64,000 bases of DNA. Origin: GWE2-51-13 sp041736705 (GTDB lineage: Bacteria; Bacillota_I; Bacilli_A; Erysipelotrichales; Erysipelotrichaceae). How positions within the stretch are numbered: the first letter of the stretch is position 1; each line of letters begins with the position of its first letter. Position numbers and translations under genes: made by a program. The stretch is from assembly GCA_041736705.1 (NCBI GenBank), contig JBGSTC010000025.1:62001-126000 (forward strand), written 5' to 3'. Positions 33,533 through 41,919 of the stretch are shown here, piece by piece. A model generated the notes under the pieces. The model worked only from the letters and a program-made list of their open reading frames with translations, searched no databases and was not told where the DNA came from.

Positions 33533-34918
33533 TTAAAGCAACTCGAATCCCGCGGTGAAATGTCTGAGCGAAGTGATCGGACCTTCATAAACTAGTTTCA
33601 TCCCCTTGTATTCATCCCGCTTCCCATAAATGCACCCTAACGCTTCGACGATGCAGTCGAGATGCGAATTCGTATACACACGGCGCGAAATGGCGATCCG
33701 CATCGTTTCCAAGGACGGCCAGATCGGCTCGCCCGTGACTTTGTCTTTGCTTCCGAAAGCACACGCCCCAAGTTCGACGGCACGGATTCCGGCTTCTTCA
33801 TAGAGTGCGACAACCAATCTCTGCGATGGGAATTCATGTTGGGGAATCTGCGGGAAGAATCGTCTTCCATCCACATACACACCGTGCCCGCCGGTCGGTT
33901 CGATGATCGGAATCCCTTTTTCTTTGAGTTTTCTGCCGAGATATTCGACTTGCTTCACGCGATAGTCCAGATAATCGAAATCCGTGGCTTCTTGTAGACC
34001 GACCGCCAAGGCTTCCATATCCCGCCCGGCTTGTCCGCCATAGGTGATGAAGCCTTCATGGACGATCGCCAGTTGATTCGCCATATTGTAGATGTCTTTT
34101 CTGCGGGTCACGAAGAGACCTCCGATATTGACCAGCCCGTCTTTCTTGGAGCTCATCGTCGCCGTCTCGCAATAAGAGAACATTTCACGTGTGATGTCTT
34201 TGATTGGAACATCCGCATACCCCGCTTCGCGTGTTTTGATGAAATACGCGTTTTCCGCGAGACGGGCGGCATCGATCACCACCGGAATGTTGTATTTTTT
34301 CGACAATTCGCTGACTTCGCGGATATTCTGCATCGAAACGGGTTGTCCGCCATTGTTGTTGCATGTCACGGTGATGATGACGACCGAGATGTTCTCCGGT
34401 CCTTTTTCATCGATCAAGCGTTGCATTTTATTGAGATCGATATTCCCTTTAAATGGAATCGACGGACTGGCCGCATCCAAGCCTTCATCGACGACATAGT
34501 CGATCGGCAGCGCGCCTAGAACTTCCGCATTCCCCCTGAACGTATCGAAATGCATGTTCCCGATGGCATACTTCCCTTCTTTCGCATAGAGTTTCGCCAT
34601 GATATAATCAGCCGCCCGACCTTGGTGCGTCGGTTGAACATAGGGCATCCCGAAGACATCTTGCACCGAAGCTTCCATTTTGTAGAAACTCTTGCACCCT
34701 GCATAGGACTCATCACCCAACATCAAAGCCGACCATTGGTTTGAACTCATCGCGGAAGTCCCGCTGTCCGTGATGCAATCGATATAGCAGTTTTCCGCTT
34801 TTAACCGGAAAGCATTGTATTGCGCCTCGGCAAGATATCCTTGTCGTTCTTCTTTCGTCGTCTTCTTTACATTCTCCACCATTTTTATGCGGAAAGGTTC
34901 CGCGAATTGAAATCTCAT
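33533..34918 (-). CDS. Beta-eliminating lyase (tryptophanase / tyrosine phenol-lyase family), copy 2, PTS-linked
   Basis: 461 residues; start after AAGAGGAAC. Same motifs as copy 1, from which it differs mostly by conservative changes: DSGTSAMS (51-58), PTHQGRAAD, DAARLAENAYF, PLP lysine in MSSKKDG (K259 likely). The VELG segment again lacks the substrate arginine of tyrosine phenol-lyase. Unlike copy 1 it sits between EIIA of a glucose-family PTS and an iron-dependent dehydrogenase in one operon. That is unusual for an amino-acid lyase and suggests the imported compound contains a beta-substituted amino acid, or that pyruvate and ammonia release is coupled to sugar use. Confidence 0.85.
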   Translation of the reverse strand: MRFQFAEPFRIKMVENVKKTTKEERQGYLAEAQYNAFRLKAENCYIDCITDSGTSAMSSNQWSALMLGDESYAGCKSFYKMEASVQDVFGMPYVQPTHQGRAADYIMAKLYAKEGKYAIGNMHFDTFRGNAEVLGALPIDYVVDEGLDAASPSIPFKGNIDLNKMQRLIDEKGPENISVVIITVTCNNNGGQPVSMQNIREVSELSKKYNIPVVIDAARLAENAYFIKTREAGYADVPIKDITREMFSYCETATMSSKKDGLVNIGGLFVTRRKDIYNMANQLAIVHEGFITYGGQAGRDMEALAVGLQEATDFDYLDYRVKQVEYLGRKLKEKGIPIIEPTGGHGVYVDGRRFFPQIPQHEFPSQRLVVALYEEAGIRAVELGACAFGSKDKVTGEPIWPSLETMRIAISRRVYTNSHLDCIVEALGCIYGKRDEYKGMKLVYEGPITSLRHFTAGFELL

Positions 34919-34937
34919 GTGTTCCTCTTTCTATCGT

Positions 34938-35414
34938 TCACTTCAAAACGGCAACATTCGGCTGACCACAGGTGACGAATGATTTCGGTTGGTTCACGAT
35001 GCATTGTTTTTTCTGATCCAATACGATGACGGCCACATCGGTCGAGAGTACCTCCGGGTACTTCTTGACTTTCTCGAGGTCGAATTCCACAAGTAACGTG
35101 CCGACATCCACGGATTGACCGATGTCCACATGCTGGATAAATCCTTGTCCTTGCGCCTTGACGGTGTCGACTCCGATATGGATCAGGATCTCGGTCTTGT
35201 CCTTCGCCTGAATCCCGATCGCATGAAGCGTCGGATAGACCATCATCACCGTACCCTCGACCGGACTGACAATCCTTCCGACCGCGGGGATGATCATATA
35301 ACCATCCCCCAGGGTTTTCGAGGCGATGACGGACTCCGGATACTGGCTCAATGCATCGATCAGACCGTCGCATACCGCCGCAAACTGCAATTTCTTTTTA
35401 CCAAATGTGAACAT
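34938..35414 (-). CDS. PTS glucose-family EIIA component
   Basis: 158 residues, EIIA-Glc (Crr-like) fold; start after AAAGGAGGAAACC. The two conserved histidines are H64 (PTLHAIGI) and the phosphorylated H79 (EILIHIGVDTV). GHVFAI-type surfaces are shortened compared with E. coli Crr. It passes phosphate from HPr to the EIIB domain encoded just upstream. Confidence 0.9.
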   Translation of the reverse strand: MFTFGKKKLQFAAVCDGLIDALSQYPESVIASKTLGDGYMIIPAVGRIVSPVEGTVMMVYPTLHAIGIQAKDKTEILIHIGVDTVKAQGQGFIQHVDIGQSVDVGTLLVEFDLEKVKKYPEVLSTDVAVIVLDQKKQCIVNQPKSFVTCGQPNVAVLK

Positions 35415-35432
35415 CGGTTTCCTCCTTTAGTC

Positions 35433-35460
35433 AACAAGGTACATCGGGATGTACCTTGTT
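35433..35460 (-). repeat. Intercistronic hairpin between EIIBC and EIIA genes
   Basis: AACAAGGTACAT / ATGTACCTTGTT, a perfect 12-bp stem with a 4-nt loop and no T-tract. It probably protects or separates mRNA segments rather than ending transcription. Confidence 0.7.
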
Positions 35461-35466
35461 TCGGTT

Positions 35467-37074
35467 CTAGTCAAGATTCAGAATGTCTTTGATCTTCGTC
35501 AATAAGGTCGTAACTCGTACGCCGTAGATGATCTGCAGGGATTTCCCGCTACGTACGACACCCATGGCTTCAAGATGCTGTTTCCAAGCTTCGTCGGCTG
35601 CGACCAAGGTTTCGTCTTTCACGGCGACGCGCAGACGCGTTGCACAGGCGGACAGGGTTTCGATATTCTCGGGTCCACCCAGGGCTTCGACGATTCTTGT
35701 TTCCAACGTATCCGTTCCATCGGCATTCTTCAATTCTTTGTATTTCTTTTTGGACATGAAGGCGACTTCTTCTTCGCCGCGTCCCGGGGTCTTAAGATTG
35801 AATTTTTCAATGAGGAATTTGAAGATGAAGAAATAGAGGAAGAAAGCGAGCGGCAACAACCAAATCAGCGCCATGGCATGGACTTTCTGAGGTTGGAAGA
35901 GATTGGGGATCATGAAGAACAAGGCATGTCCGTTGATCGATATCTTGGCGACTTCGGCAAGCACGTACATCAGTCCGCTCAACGGAGCATAGACCAACCA
36001 ATAGAGAGCGGGAGCGACGAAGAGGAAGGTATATTCGATCGGCTCGGAAATCCCGACCAACATGATCGTGATCACGGCAGGAATGACGATCGAAGCCACT
36101 TTCTTGCGATTCACTTTCTTGGCGGTATACCACATGGCGGTCGCAGCCCCCGGTAAACCCGCAAGTTGGAACAAGACGCGACCTGTCGTAAAGTTTCTCG
36201 TAATGTATCCGGTCGCCGTGGCCGAAGCCGCTTGACCCGTGATGATGTTACGTACACCTTCATATAAGACACCATCGATCATCATCGTTCCGCCGACTCT
36301 GGAATATTCGATCGGGAAAGCGATCAAGTGATGGATCCCAAACGGCAACAACATTTTGTCGAGGGTTCCGAAGACGAAGGTTCCAAGCAATCCGGATTCA
36401 CCGATGAATTTCGTGATGGCTTGCAATGCACCTGCGAAAACCGGCCAGACATAGAAAGTCGCGATCGCCATCGGCATCGCAGCCAAGGTAATCAGGATGA
36501 TGACGTATTTCGGACCCGCGAAGAATGCGAACATCGCCGGGAACTCCTTTTGACAAAACTTATTGTGAACCAATGCAGCGACGATCCCGGAAAGAATACC
36601 GGAGAAGATTCCCATATCGAAGGTGAAGATACCGGCGACGCTTCCCCACATCGCGGAGAAATTCATCGCCGCTTCGGCTGAGTACCCTTTCGCCATCAAG
36701 GCGGCGACGGTAACGGTATCCGAATTCCAACCCATGACGTTGGCGTATTTCCCAACGGAGTTGATGTAGACGAAGAACATGATCAACCCGGCGAACGCTG
36801 CCCAACCTTTTTCTTTTTTAGCCAAGGTGAACGCGATACCGACCGAGAACCAAATCGGAAGATAATTCATGAACAAGAAACCCATTCCCGCCAACATGTT
36901 GAAGATGGACTTAACGAACAATCCGATGAACGTCGTGTCCGGTAGAACATTGGGTAAAATGTAATTCATGAATGCAAACCCGATCCCGACATAGAAGCCA
37001 ACGAGAACAAATAGAATAATGGGGACCATCATCGCTCCAGCAAATGACTGAAGCTTCTCTTGTAACCTTTTCAA
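35467..37074 (-). CDS. PTS glucose-family EIIBC permease
   Basis: 535 residues. The N-terminal ~400 residues are the EIIC domain with about ten membrane segments and the substrate-binding GISEPIEYTFLF. The C-terminal EIIB domain has its phosphorylated cysteine at C477 (LSACATRLRV). The start is TTG at 37074 after a very strong AGGAGGAAGG. It faces the BglG-type regulator gene across a 154-bp divergent region. The sugar is not known; the operon context suggests an amino-acid-linked or amino sugar. Confidence 0.9.
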   Translation of the reverse strand: MKRLQEKLQSFAGAMMVPIILFVLVGFYVGIGFAFMNYILPNVLPDTTFIGLFVKSIFNMLAGMGFLFMNYLPIWFSVGIAFTLAKKEKGWAAFAGLIMFFVYINSVGKYANVMGWNSDTVTVAALMAKGYSAEAAMNFSAMWGSVAGIFTFDMGIFSGILSGIVAALVHNKFCQKEFPAMFAFFAGPKYVIILITLAAMPMAIATFYVWPVFAGALQAITKFIGESGLLGTFVFGTLDKMLLPFGIHHLIAFPIEYSRVGGTMMIDGVLYEGVRNIITGQAASATATGYITRNFTTGRVLFQLAGLPGAATAMWYTAKKVNRKKVASIVIPAVITIMLVGISEPIEYTFLFVAPALYWLVYAPLSGLMYVLAEVAKISINGHALFFMIPNLFQPQKVHAMALIWLLPLAFFLYFFIFKFLIEKFNLKTPGRGEEEVAFMSKKKYKELKNADGTDTLETRIVEALGGPENIETLSACATRLRVAVKDETLVAADEAWKQHLEAMGVVRSGKSLQIIYGVRVTTLLTKIKDILNLD

Positions 37075-37228
37075 CTTTCCTTCCTCCTGTGTAGTTCAAT
37101 GAACTTCCTGCCGTCATTCTATCACTGCAGTCCAACCTATGTATTTCCATCACATTCCATTGAATAATGGTAAAACTGTACAAATAAAGCCGTTGATAAT
37201 ATGGTAAGATACAGCCGAGGTGATCTGT

Positions 37229-38665
37229 ATGCTAACCTACCGAAATCTACAGGTTCTTGAACAAATCCTAAAAGCCGAAGGCGAGTTCACTTTTCGCCAA
37301 ATCGCGAATCAGCTTGAATTGTCTGAGAAAACTGTCCGAAACCATTTGGACGAGGTCCATTCTTTTCTGGAACGTTTTCAACTCAGTCTTGTCATCACAC
37401 CGGGTACCGGTTCATCGCTTAGAGGCGATCCTGCTTCGAAAATCGATGCGCTTCGTGAAATCGAAGCCGCGAAGCAAACCGTTCATGTCATCCGTTCAAA
37501 GGATCGGATCCGGCTAATTCTGTATCGTTTGTTGCGTTATAACCAAACTTGCTATATCAGTGATCTAGAAGAAATGCTGTTCATTTCTCGATCCTCCCTC
37601 TATAAAGATTTGAAAGAGGTCGAAGAATGGTTGTCCCGCTTTAAGATCAGTATCATGATCAACCGCAAGAAAGGGATTACGATCATCGGCGGCGAGAAGC
37701 GCTCACGCCTTGCACTCACCCAACTCATCGAAGAATCGACGATCCTTGGGGGATTCTCGATCTCCTCACCCAATCCCTCCGATTTCGACGAGTACCTGAC
37801 ATCCATGGTCGATGAAGAGTCCTTCTCACGTCGCGCCGTCGTCAAGATCCTAAAAAACCTGGAGGAAGAAAGCTCCTACCATTTCGCCGGCGATGATATC
37901 CAACGCTTGATTTGGATCCTCTTGGTGTCCATCGATAGAATCAAGAACGGATTCACGGTCAGTTTAGGCGATGAGGCGACACACCGGCTTCAAACGAGTC
38001 TTTGGGTCAAATACCTAGCGAATCAACTGCCTGAAATTCAACGGGTGTTCCATATCGAACTTTGTGCGACGGAAGTCTATTATCTTGCCGGGATACTGCT
38101 CTCTTCCAAGTATTCGCAATCCGGTCAGGAGCCTGCGGATGCTTTATTGCATCGAGCGCAGGATATCTCCGAGAGATTCGCGGCACAAGTCTTTGAACAT
38201 TGCGCGATCTTGGATAAGGAAGAATTCATCCATGGCTTGACGAAGCATATCTCGCTTATTCTGCAAAAAGCGCAGTACATTTGGGAATGCCGCAATCCCA
38301 TGAAGAATGTGATCAAGAAAGAATTCCCTAACTCCTATCGGTTGGCGGAATCGATCGTTCCTCTGATCGAATCTTCGACTTCCATCGAAGTCCCCGATGA
38401 TGAAGTGGCATACATCGCCATGCATATTATGTCCGGTCTGGAGCGATCACGGATACCGCTTCAAACGATCTTCATTTACGATAAGCACTATAGCGAAATC
38501 AAATTCGCGTTGGCGAGCGTAAAGAACCACATCCAAGAAGTACAGATCGAACATGTCATGCAAGAGTCAGAACTTACGGAAGAGATCTGCAGCATGTCGA
38601 CCTTATTTTCACTTCGTCCCAACCCAAGAATGCATTATCGAAACCTTATTTCGTCATTCCGATGA
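37229..38665 (+). CDS. BglG-family PRD regulator, frameshifted near its 3' end
   Basis: Two N-terminal helix-turn-helix units (FTFRQIANQLELSEKTVRNH at 30-50; YISDLEEMLFISRSSLYKDL near 110), then two PRD domains, as in LicR/MtlR-type activators. The ATG at 37229 follows GAGGTGAT. The open frame stops at 38665, but from about 38584 the family-like continuation (DLQHVDLIF...KPYFVIPM) lies in another frame and ends at 38763. One missing base near 38584, where GAGGAT would read GAGAT, explains this. It is either a recent mutation that trims the EIIB-Gat-like end or a sequencing error. It probably controls the divergent PTS operon. Confidence 0.85.
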   Translation: MLTYRNLQVLEQILKAEGEFTFRQIANQLELSEKTVRNHLDEVHSFLERFQLSLVITPGTGSSLRGDPASKIDALREIEAAKQTVHVIRSKDRIRLILYRLLRYNQTCYISDLEEMLFISRSSLYKDLKEVEEWLSRFKISIMINRKKGITIIGGEKRSRLALTQLIEESTILGGFSISSPNPSDFDEYLTSMVDEESFSRRAVVKILKNLEEESSYHFAGDDIQRLIWILLVSIDRIKNGFTVSLGDEATHRLQTSLWVKYLANQLPEIQRVFHIELCATEVYYLAGILLSSKYSQSGQEPADALLHRAQDISERFAAQVFEHCAILDKEEFIHGLTKHISLILQKAQYIWECRNPMKNVIKKEFPNSYRLAESIVPLIESSTSIEVPDDEVAYIAMHIMSGLERSRIPLQTIFIYDKHYSEIKFALASVKNHIQEVQIEHVMQESELTEEICSMSTLFSLRPNPRMHYRNLISSFR

Positions 38666-38763
38666 TTCCCGATAAGCCCTTCATCAATGCGATCCAGCAG
38701 CAAATCAGAATCATGTTCGAGACGATTAACGATATGCGCATCATACGTAAACCACTCGAGTAA
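38584..38763 (+). pseudogene. Out-of-frame C-terminal segment of the BglG-family regulator
   Basis: 59 codons in the frame shifted by one base relative to the main reading frame, running to TAA at 38761-38763. It encodes an EIIB-Gat-like ending (KPYFVIPMIPDK, then INAIQQQIRIMF). The next gene's ribosome binding site follows directly, as expected if the intact gene once ended here. Joined, the two parts would give a protein of about 511 residues. Confidence 0.75.
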
Positions 38764-38785
38764 AAACGAGCTAAAGGAGATAAAA

Positions 38786-39268
38786 ATGTTGAACGAAATC
38801 GAACAACTCGAAAAGGACCTTGCTTTCGAAACCTTTTCAAGCAACACCGCATTACGAATCGGATCTTATCTATCCCGGATGGCGATTGAACAGAACTTGC
38901 CTCTTGTCGTCGACATCCGTCTCTATAATCGTTGTCTCTATCATTTTTGTGCCGAAGGTACCACGCGTAATACTGAGTATTGGGTAGAGCGGAAGAAAAA
39001 CACGGTGGATTTCTTCGGTCACAGTACGCTCTGGGTTAAAACAAAGGTCAACGGGGATGCTACCTTGCTTGTATCGAAATACGGACTTGAATCATCAAAC
39101 ACCACGATCGTCGAAGGTGGTTTCCCGATAGTATTGAAGGAATCCGGCATGATCGGAACGATCTGTATTTCAGGCTTGGAACCCGCGACCGATCATCGAC
39201 TCGTTGTCGAAGCGCTTAAACATGAACTGCAGAGAAATCACGACGAATCAAGCGTGGTTAAACCATAA
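38786..39268 (+). CDS. UPF0303/HbpS-like heme-degrading-domain protein
   Basis: 160 residues; the ATG at 38786 follows AAAGGAG. The sequence (LPLVVDIRLYNRCLYHFCAEG, then KKNTVDFFGHSTLW and GGFPIVLKESGMIGTICISGL) fits the HbpS-like/UPF0303 family. Related domains bind heme or corrinoids, or sit near enzymes handling glycolate or diols; the role here is unknown. It follows the BglG-type regulator by 22 bp, so it may be in the same transcript. The last 21 bp overlap the convergent ndk. Confidence 0.75.
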   Translation: MLNEIEQLEKDLAFETFSSNTALRIGSYLSRMAIEQNLPLVVDIRLYNRCLYHFCAEGTTRNTEYWVERKKNTVDFFGHSTLWVKTKVNGDATLLVSKYGLESSNTTIVEGGFPIVLKESGMIGTICISGLEPATDHRLVVEALKHELQRNHDESSVVKP

Positions 39269-39700
39269 CTCGATCTCCCGAGCCGCACTCTCTTCCGAAT
39301 CCGAAGCATGGATCAAATTGCGTACCGGACGATCTTCCAGTTTCGCCTGGTCGTAGGAATCCGAACTGAATCGTCCACGGATCGTTTCCGGTCCCGCTTT
39401 GATGGGTTCCGTCGGTCCGATGAGTTGTCTGACTTTTTCGTAAATGTGCTCATGGTTGGAATGCAGTTCGAAGATCCGTACGGTCTGCCCGACGAATTCC
39501 CTCTTCAAGCGATCCGCGAATCCCGGAATAGCAACGCGCTGGATCACTTCTTCATAGTGTTTTAGAATCAAAGCTTCATCGATCTTCACCGATTTGGATC
39601 GAAGAACATCGATCCCTTCTTTTCTAAAAATAGCAAGAATCTCGTTTTCAAGATCCTTGGCCATCGCATCCGGTTTCAGCATGATGAATGTCGTACTCAT
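39248..39700 (-). CDS. ndk: Nucleoside diphosphate kinase
   Basis: 150 residues, close to the usual length. It transfers the terminal phosphate of ATP to nucleoside diphosphates. MLKPDAMAK near the start and the catalytic histidine in NLIHASDS are as in the family; KAGPETIRGRF replaces the common ATxPGTIRGDF. Start after AGGAGGATCCCC. It is a housekeeping gene standing alone between sugar operons. Confidence 0.93.
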   Translation of the reverse strand: MSTTFIMLKPDAMAKDLENEILAIFRKEGIDVLRSKSVKIDEALILKHYEEVIQRVAIPGFADRLKREFVGQTVRIFELHSNHEHIYEKVRQLIGPTEPIKAGPETIRGRFSSDSYDQAKLEDRPVRNLIHASDSEESAAREIELWFNHA

Positions 39701-39800
39701 GGGGATCCTCCTATGTTCGTTAGTTTTATTATACCTTGTTTTATATCGTTGCTAGTATGGATTCGTGTAGAAGAGAACGATGAATTTGAGGGATATGGAC

Positions 39801-39825
39801 AAAAAAGACACGGGATTCCCGTGTC
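39801..39825 (-). terminator. Terminator of the zinc-ribbon membrane protein gene
   Basis: GACACGGG / CCCGTGTC, 8-bp stem with a 3-nt loop, followed by TTTTTTG on the minus strand. Confidence 0.85.
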
Positions 39826-39862
39826 GTATTAATGAGTGTAGAAACTTATTCGAGTTGAATGC

Positions 39863-40270
39863 TTATGATCGGCGTGTGAAGCGATGGCGGCACGACGGAC
39901 AGGTGATCTCGATCTTCCCTCTTCCACGGGGGACGCGTACCTTCTGTCCGCATTGGGGACAGGTGTAGTACTTGTGGGAGCGGTCGGTGAGATTGTTTCT
40001 AAGTTGCTTGTAGAAAGAGCGGATCGGGCGGGTCAGTTCCATGAACTTCCCGTTTTCCTTACGACGGCGATAATGGTTACGCGAGAACATCCGGATCAAG
40101 GTGATCGTCAAGAGAATATAGACAACAAGACTGACATAGACGTTCCCTCTGAAAAACAAGCCGGAGGTGATTGAAAGGATCATCGCGAAAATGATCAAGA
40201 AATAATTCAATTTATCGTGGCCGTAGCGGCCGATCATGAAACGATAGAGCCAGTTTCTGAATTTATTCAT
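39863..40270 (-). CDS. Membrane protein with C-terminal zinc ribbon
   Basis: 135 residues; start after GAGGAAAC. Two membrane segments (about 22-40 and 45-62) are followed by a basic linker and a four-cysteine zinc ribbon (CPQCGQ and CPSCRH, about 19 residues apart) in an RVPRGRG-K-I-E-I-TCPSC context, like the small zinc ribbons that touch nucleic acid. The same arrangement is found in short uncharacterised proteins of Bacillota. Function unknown. Confidence 0.75.
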   Translation of the reverse strand: MNKFRNWLYRFMIGRYGHDKLNYFLIIFAMILSITSGLFFRGNVYVSLVVYILLTITLIRMFSRNHYRRRKENGKFMELTRPIRSFYKQLRNNLTDRSHKYYTCPQCGQKVRVPRGRGKIEITCPSCRHRFTRRS

Positions 40271-40396
40271 AGTTTCCTCATGGTTTTCGTAATGTCTTCA
40301 TGGTAATACAGGACACGCTACAATTCAAGCCACAAATCGAAAGAACATCAAGAGAGATAGTGATACAATGAAGATACGCATCGAAGGAGAATCGAC

Positions 40397-41158
40397 ATGA
40401 AACTATTGGCATCGGATTACGATGGTACGCTGCGTCGCAACGGCGTGATACGGGAGAAAGATTTGGCTGCGATCCGACGCTTCAGGGAGGCGGGAAACCT
40501 CTTCGGGGTGGTCACGGGACGCTGCTATGACATGATCCGCAACGAGTTCACCCATTATGGCCTGGAACTCGATTTCCTGATCTGCAACAACGGCTCGACG
40601 ATTTTCGACCTGGATGGGAATTGCTTGATGCAGATCAATTTCGAGAACGACCTTGCCCAACACGTTTTACATTATCTTGAGAAGGAACCCGATCTTCTAT
40701 TCGGGGCGTGCGACGGGAAGAAATACTTCAATGAAACCAAGGGGAACTTCGGGAACCCCTTGTTCCCCCAACCGGTCGGACATGTCCTGAGCACCAAAGA
40801 AGATGTACTGAAGAAGAACGAAATCACCGCCTTCTTCTATCGTGGGAGCGATTATGCGGCCACCTTACGGATCGGAAATGAGATCAAAGAGAAATTCAGG
40901 GATGCCTTGGGATATCATCCCAACGGGAGCGCGATGGATCTAAGCCCCGTCGGCGTCAACAAGGCGAATACCCTGCATCTATTGGCTAAGACGCACAAAG
41001 GTGTGGAAATCACCACCATCGGCGACCACATGAACGACATCGATATGGTCCGTGAGTTCAACGGATTCGCGATCGCCGAGGGTCGGGATGAATTGAAACG
41101 TGTCGCAAAGGAAGTCGTCGAAGACATCGCGGAAGCGATCGAACGATTGATGAACTAA
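40397..41158 (+). CDS. HAD-IIB (Cof-type) phosphatase
   Basis: 253 residues; start after GGAGAA. The nucleophile Asp is in LLASDYDGTL (D7, D9), with GVVTGR as motif II, a Lys near AVGVNKANTL, and GDHMNDIDM as motif IV. The family dephosphorylates sugar phosphates or other small phosphate esters. The SIS gene follows by 10 bp, so the two form an operon acting on phosphosugars. It is transcribed convergently with the sulfatase operon. Confidence 0.88.
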   Translation: MKLLASDYDGTLRRNGVIREKDLAAIRRFREAGNLFGVVTGRCYDMIRNEFTHYGLELDFLICNNGSTIFDLDGNCLMQINFENDLAQHVLHYLEKEPDLLFGACDGKKYFNETKGNFGNPLFPQPVGHVLSTKEDVLKKNEITAFFYRGSDYAATLRIGNEIKEKFRDALGYHPNGSAMDLSPVGVNKANTLHLLAKTHKGVEITTIGDHMNDIDMVREFNGFAIAEGRDELKRVAKEVVEDIAEAIERLMN

Positions 41159-41168
41159 GGAGGAAACC

Positions 41169-41873
41169 ATGCATAACCCTGTCTATCAAATCGTCCACGA
41201 GTTGATTGCGGAAATCGAGACAACTCAAATCGAAGCCATTGAAGCCGCCGCACGATTGATGGTTCAAACCATCGAGAACGGCGGACTCATCCAAGCCTAT
41301 GGCGCGGGACATTCCTTCGCGGGTGCCCTGGAACTTTGCCATCGTGCCGGTGGGCTGATCCCCACCAAAGCCATTCGTGAACCCTCGGGCGGCATCTATG
41401 AATCCGTCGAAGGCGTCGGGACTTCGTTCATCAACCGTGTCGATGTGAGAGAAGGCGATCTCGTCGTTGTCATCTCGAATTCCGGACGCAATCCATTGCC
41501 GATCGAAATGGCAATGGGATGCAAAGCGAAAGGCGCGAAGATCATCGTGATCACCGCGCTGTCTGCCTCCATGAACCTCAAATCCAAACACTCGTCGGGA
41601 TTAAACCTCTATCAACTCGGCGATGTCGTCATCGACAATAAAGTCGTCGAAGGCGACGCGGCCATCACCTTGCCGATCTCCGGCAACAAGATCTGCGGCA
41701 TGTCGATGCTGGCGACATCACTCATCATCCAGGCATTGACCTATCGTACCGCACAACTCATCGAAGAATCGGGCAAGATCGCCCCTGTCTACAAGTCGCA
41801 GAACATCGACGGAGGACGGGCGTTCAACGAAAGTTTGGAACTGCCCTACAAAGACCGGTTAAGCCGGACGTAA
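41169..41873 (+). CDS. SIS-domain phosphosugar-binding protein (UPF0309-like)
   Basis: 234 residues; start after AAGGAGGAAACC. A single sugar-isomerase (SIS) domain: GGLIQAYGAGHSFAGALELCHRAGG, then DLVVVISNSGRNPLPIEMA and IVITAL. The ISNSG phosphate-binding loop is intact. Such proteins isomerise or bind phosphorylated aldoses and ketoses. The HAD gene is just upstream; the converging operon encodes a protein with two related SIS domains. Confidence 0.85.
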   Translation: MHNPVYQIVHELIAEIETTQIEAIEAAARLMVQTIENGGLIQAYGAGHSFAGALELCHRAGGLIPTKAIREPSGGIYESVEGVGTSFINRVDVREGDLVVVISNSGRNPLPIEMAMGCKAKGAKIIVITALSASMNLKSKHSSGLNLYQLGDVVIDNKVVEGDAAITLPISGNKICGMSMLATSLIIQALTYRTAQLIEESGKIAPVYKSQNIDGGRAFNESLELPYKDRLSRT

Positions 41874-41893
41874 TTCAAGATCGGATGATTTTC

Positions 41894-41919
41894 AAGATGG
41901 TCTAGACGATCATCTTTTT
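41894..41919 (+). terminator. Terminator after the SIS gene
   Basis: AAGATG...CATCTT stem followed by TTTTT on the plus strand. It overlaps the stop of the convergent tandem-SIS gene. Confidence 0.65.
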
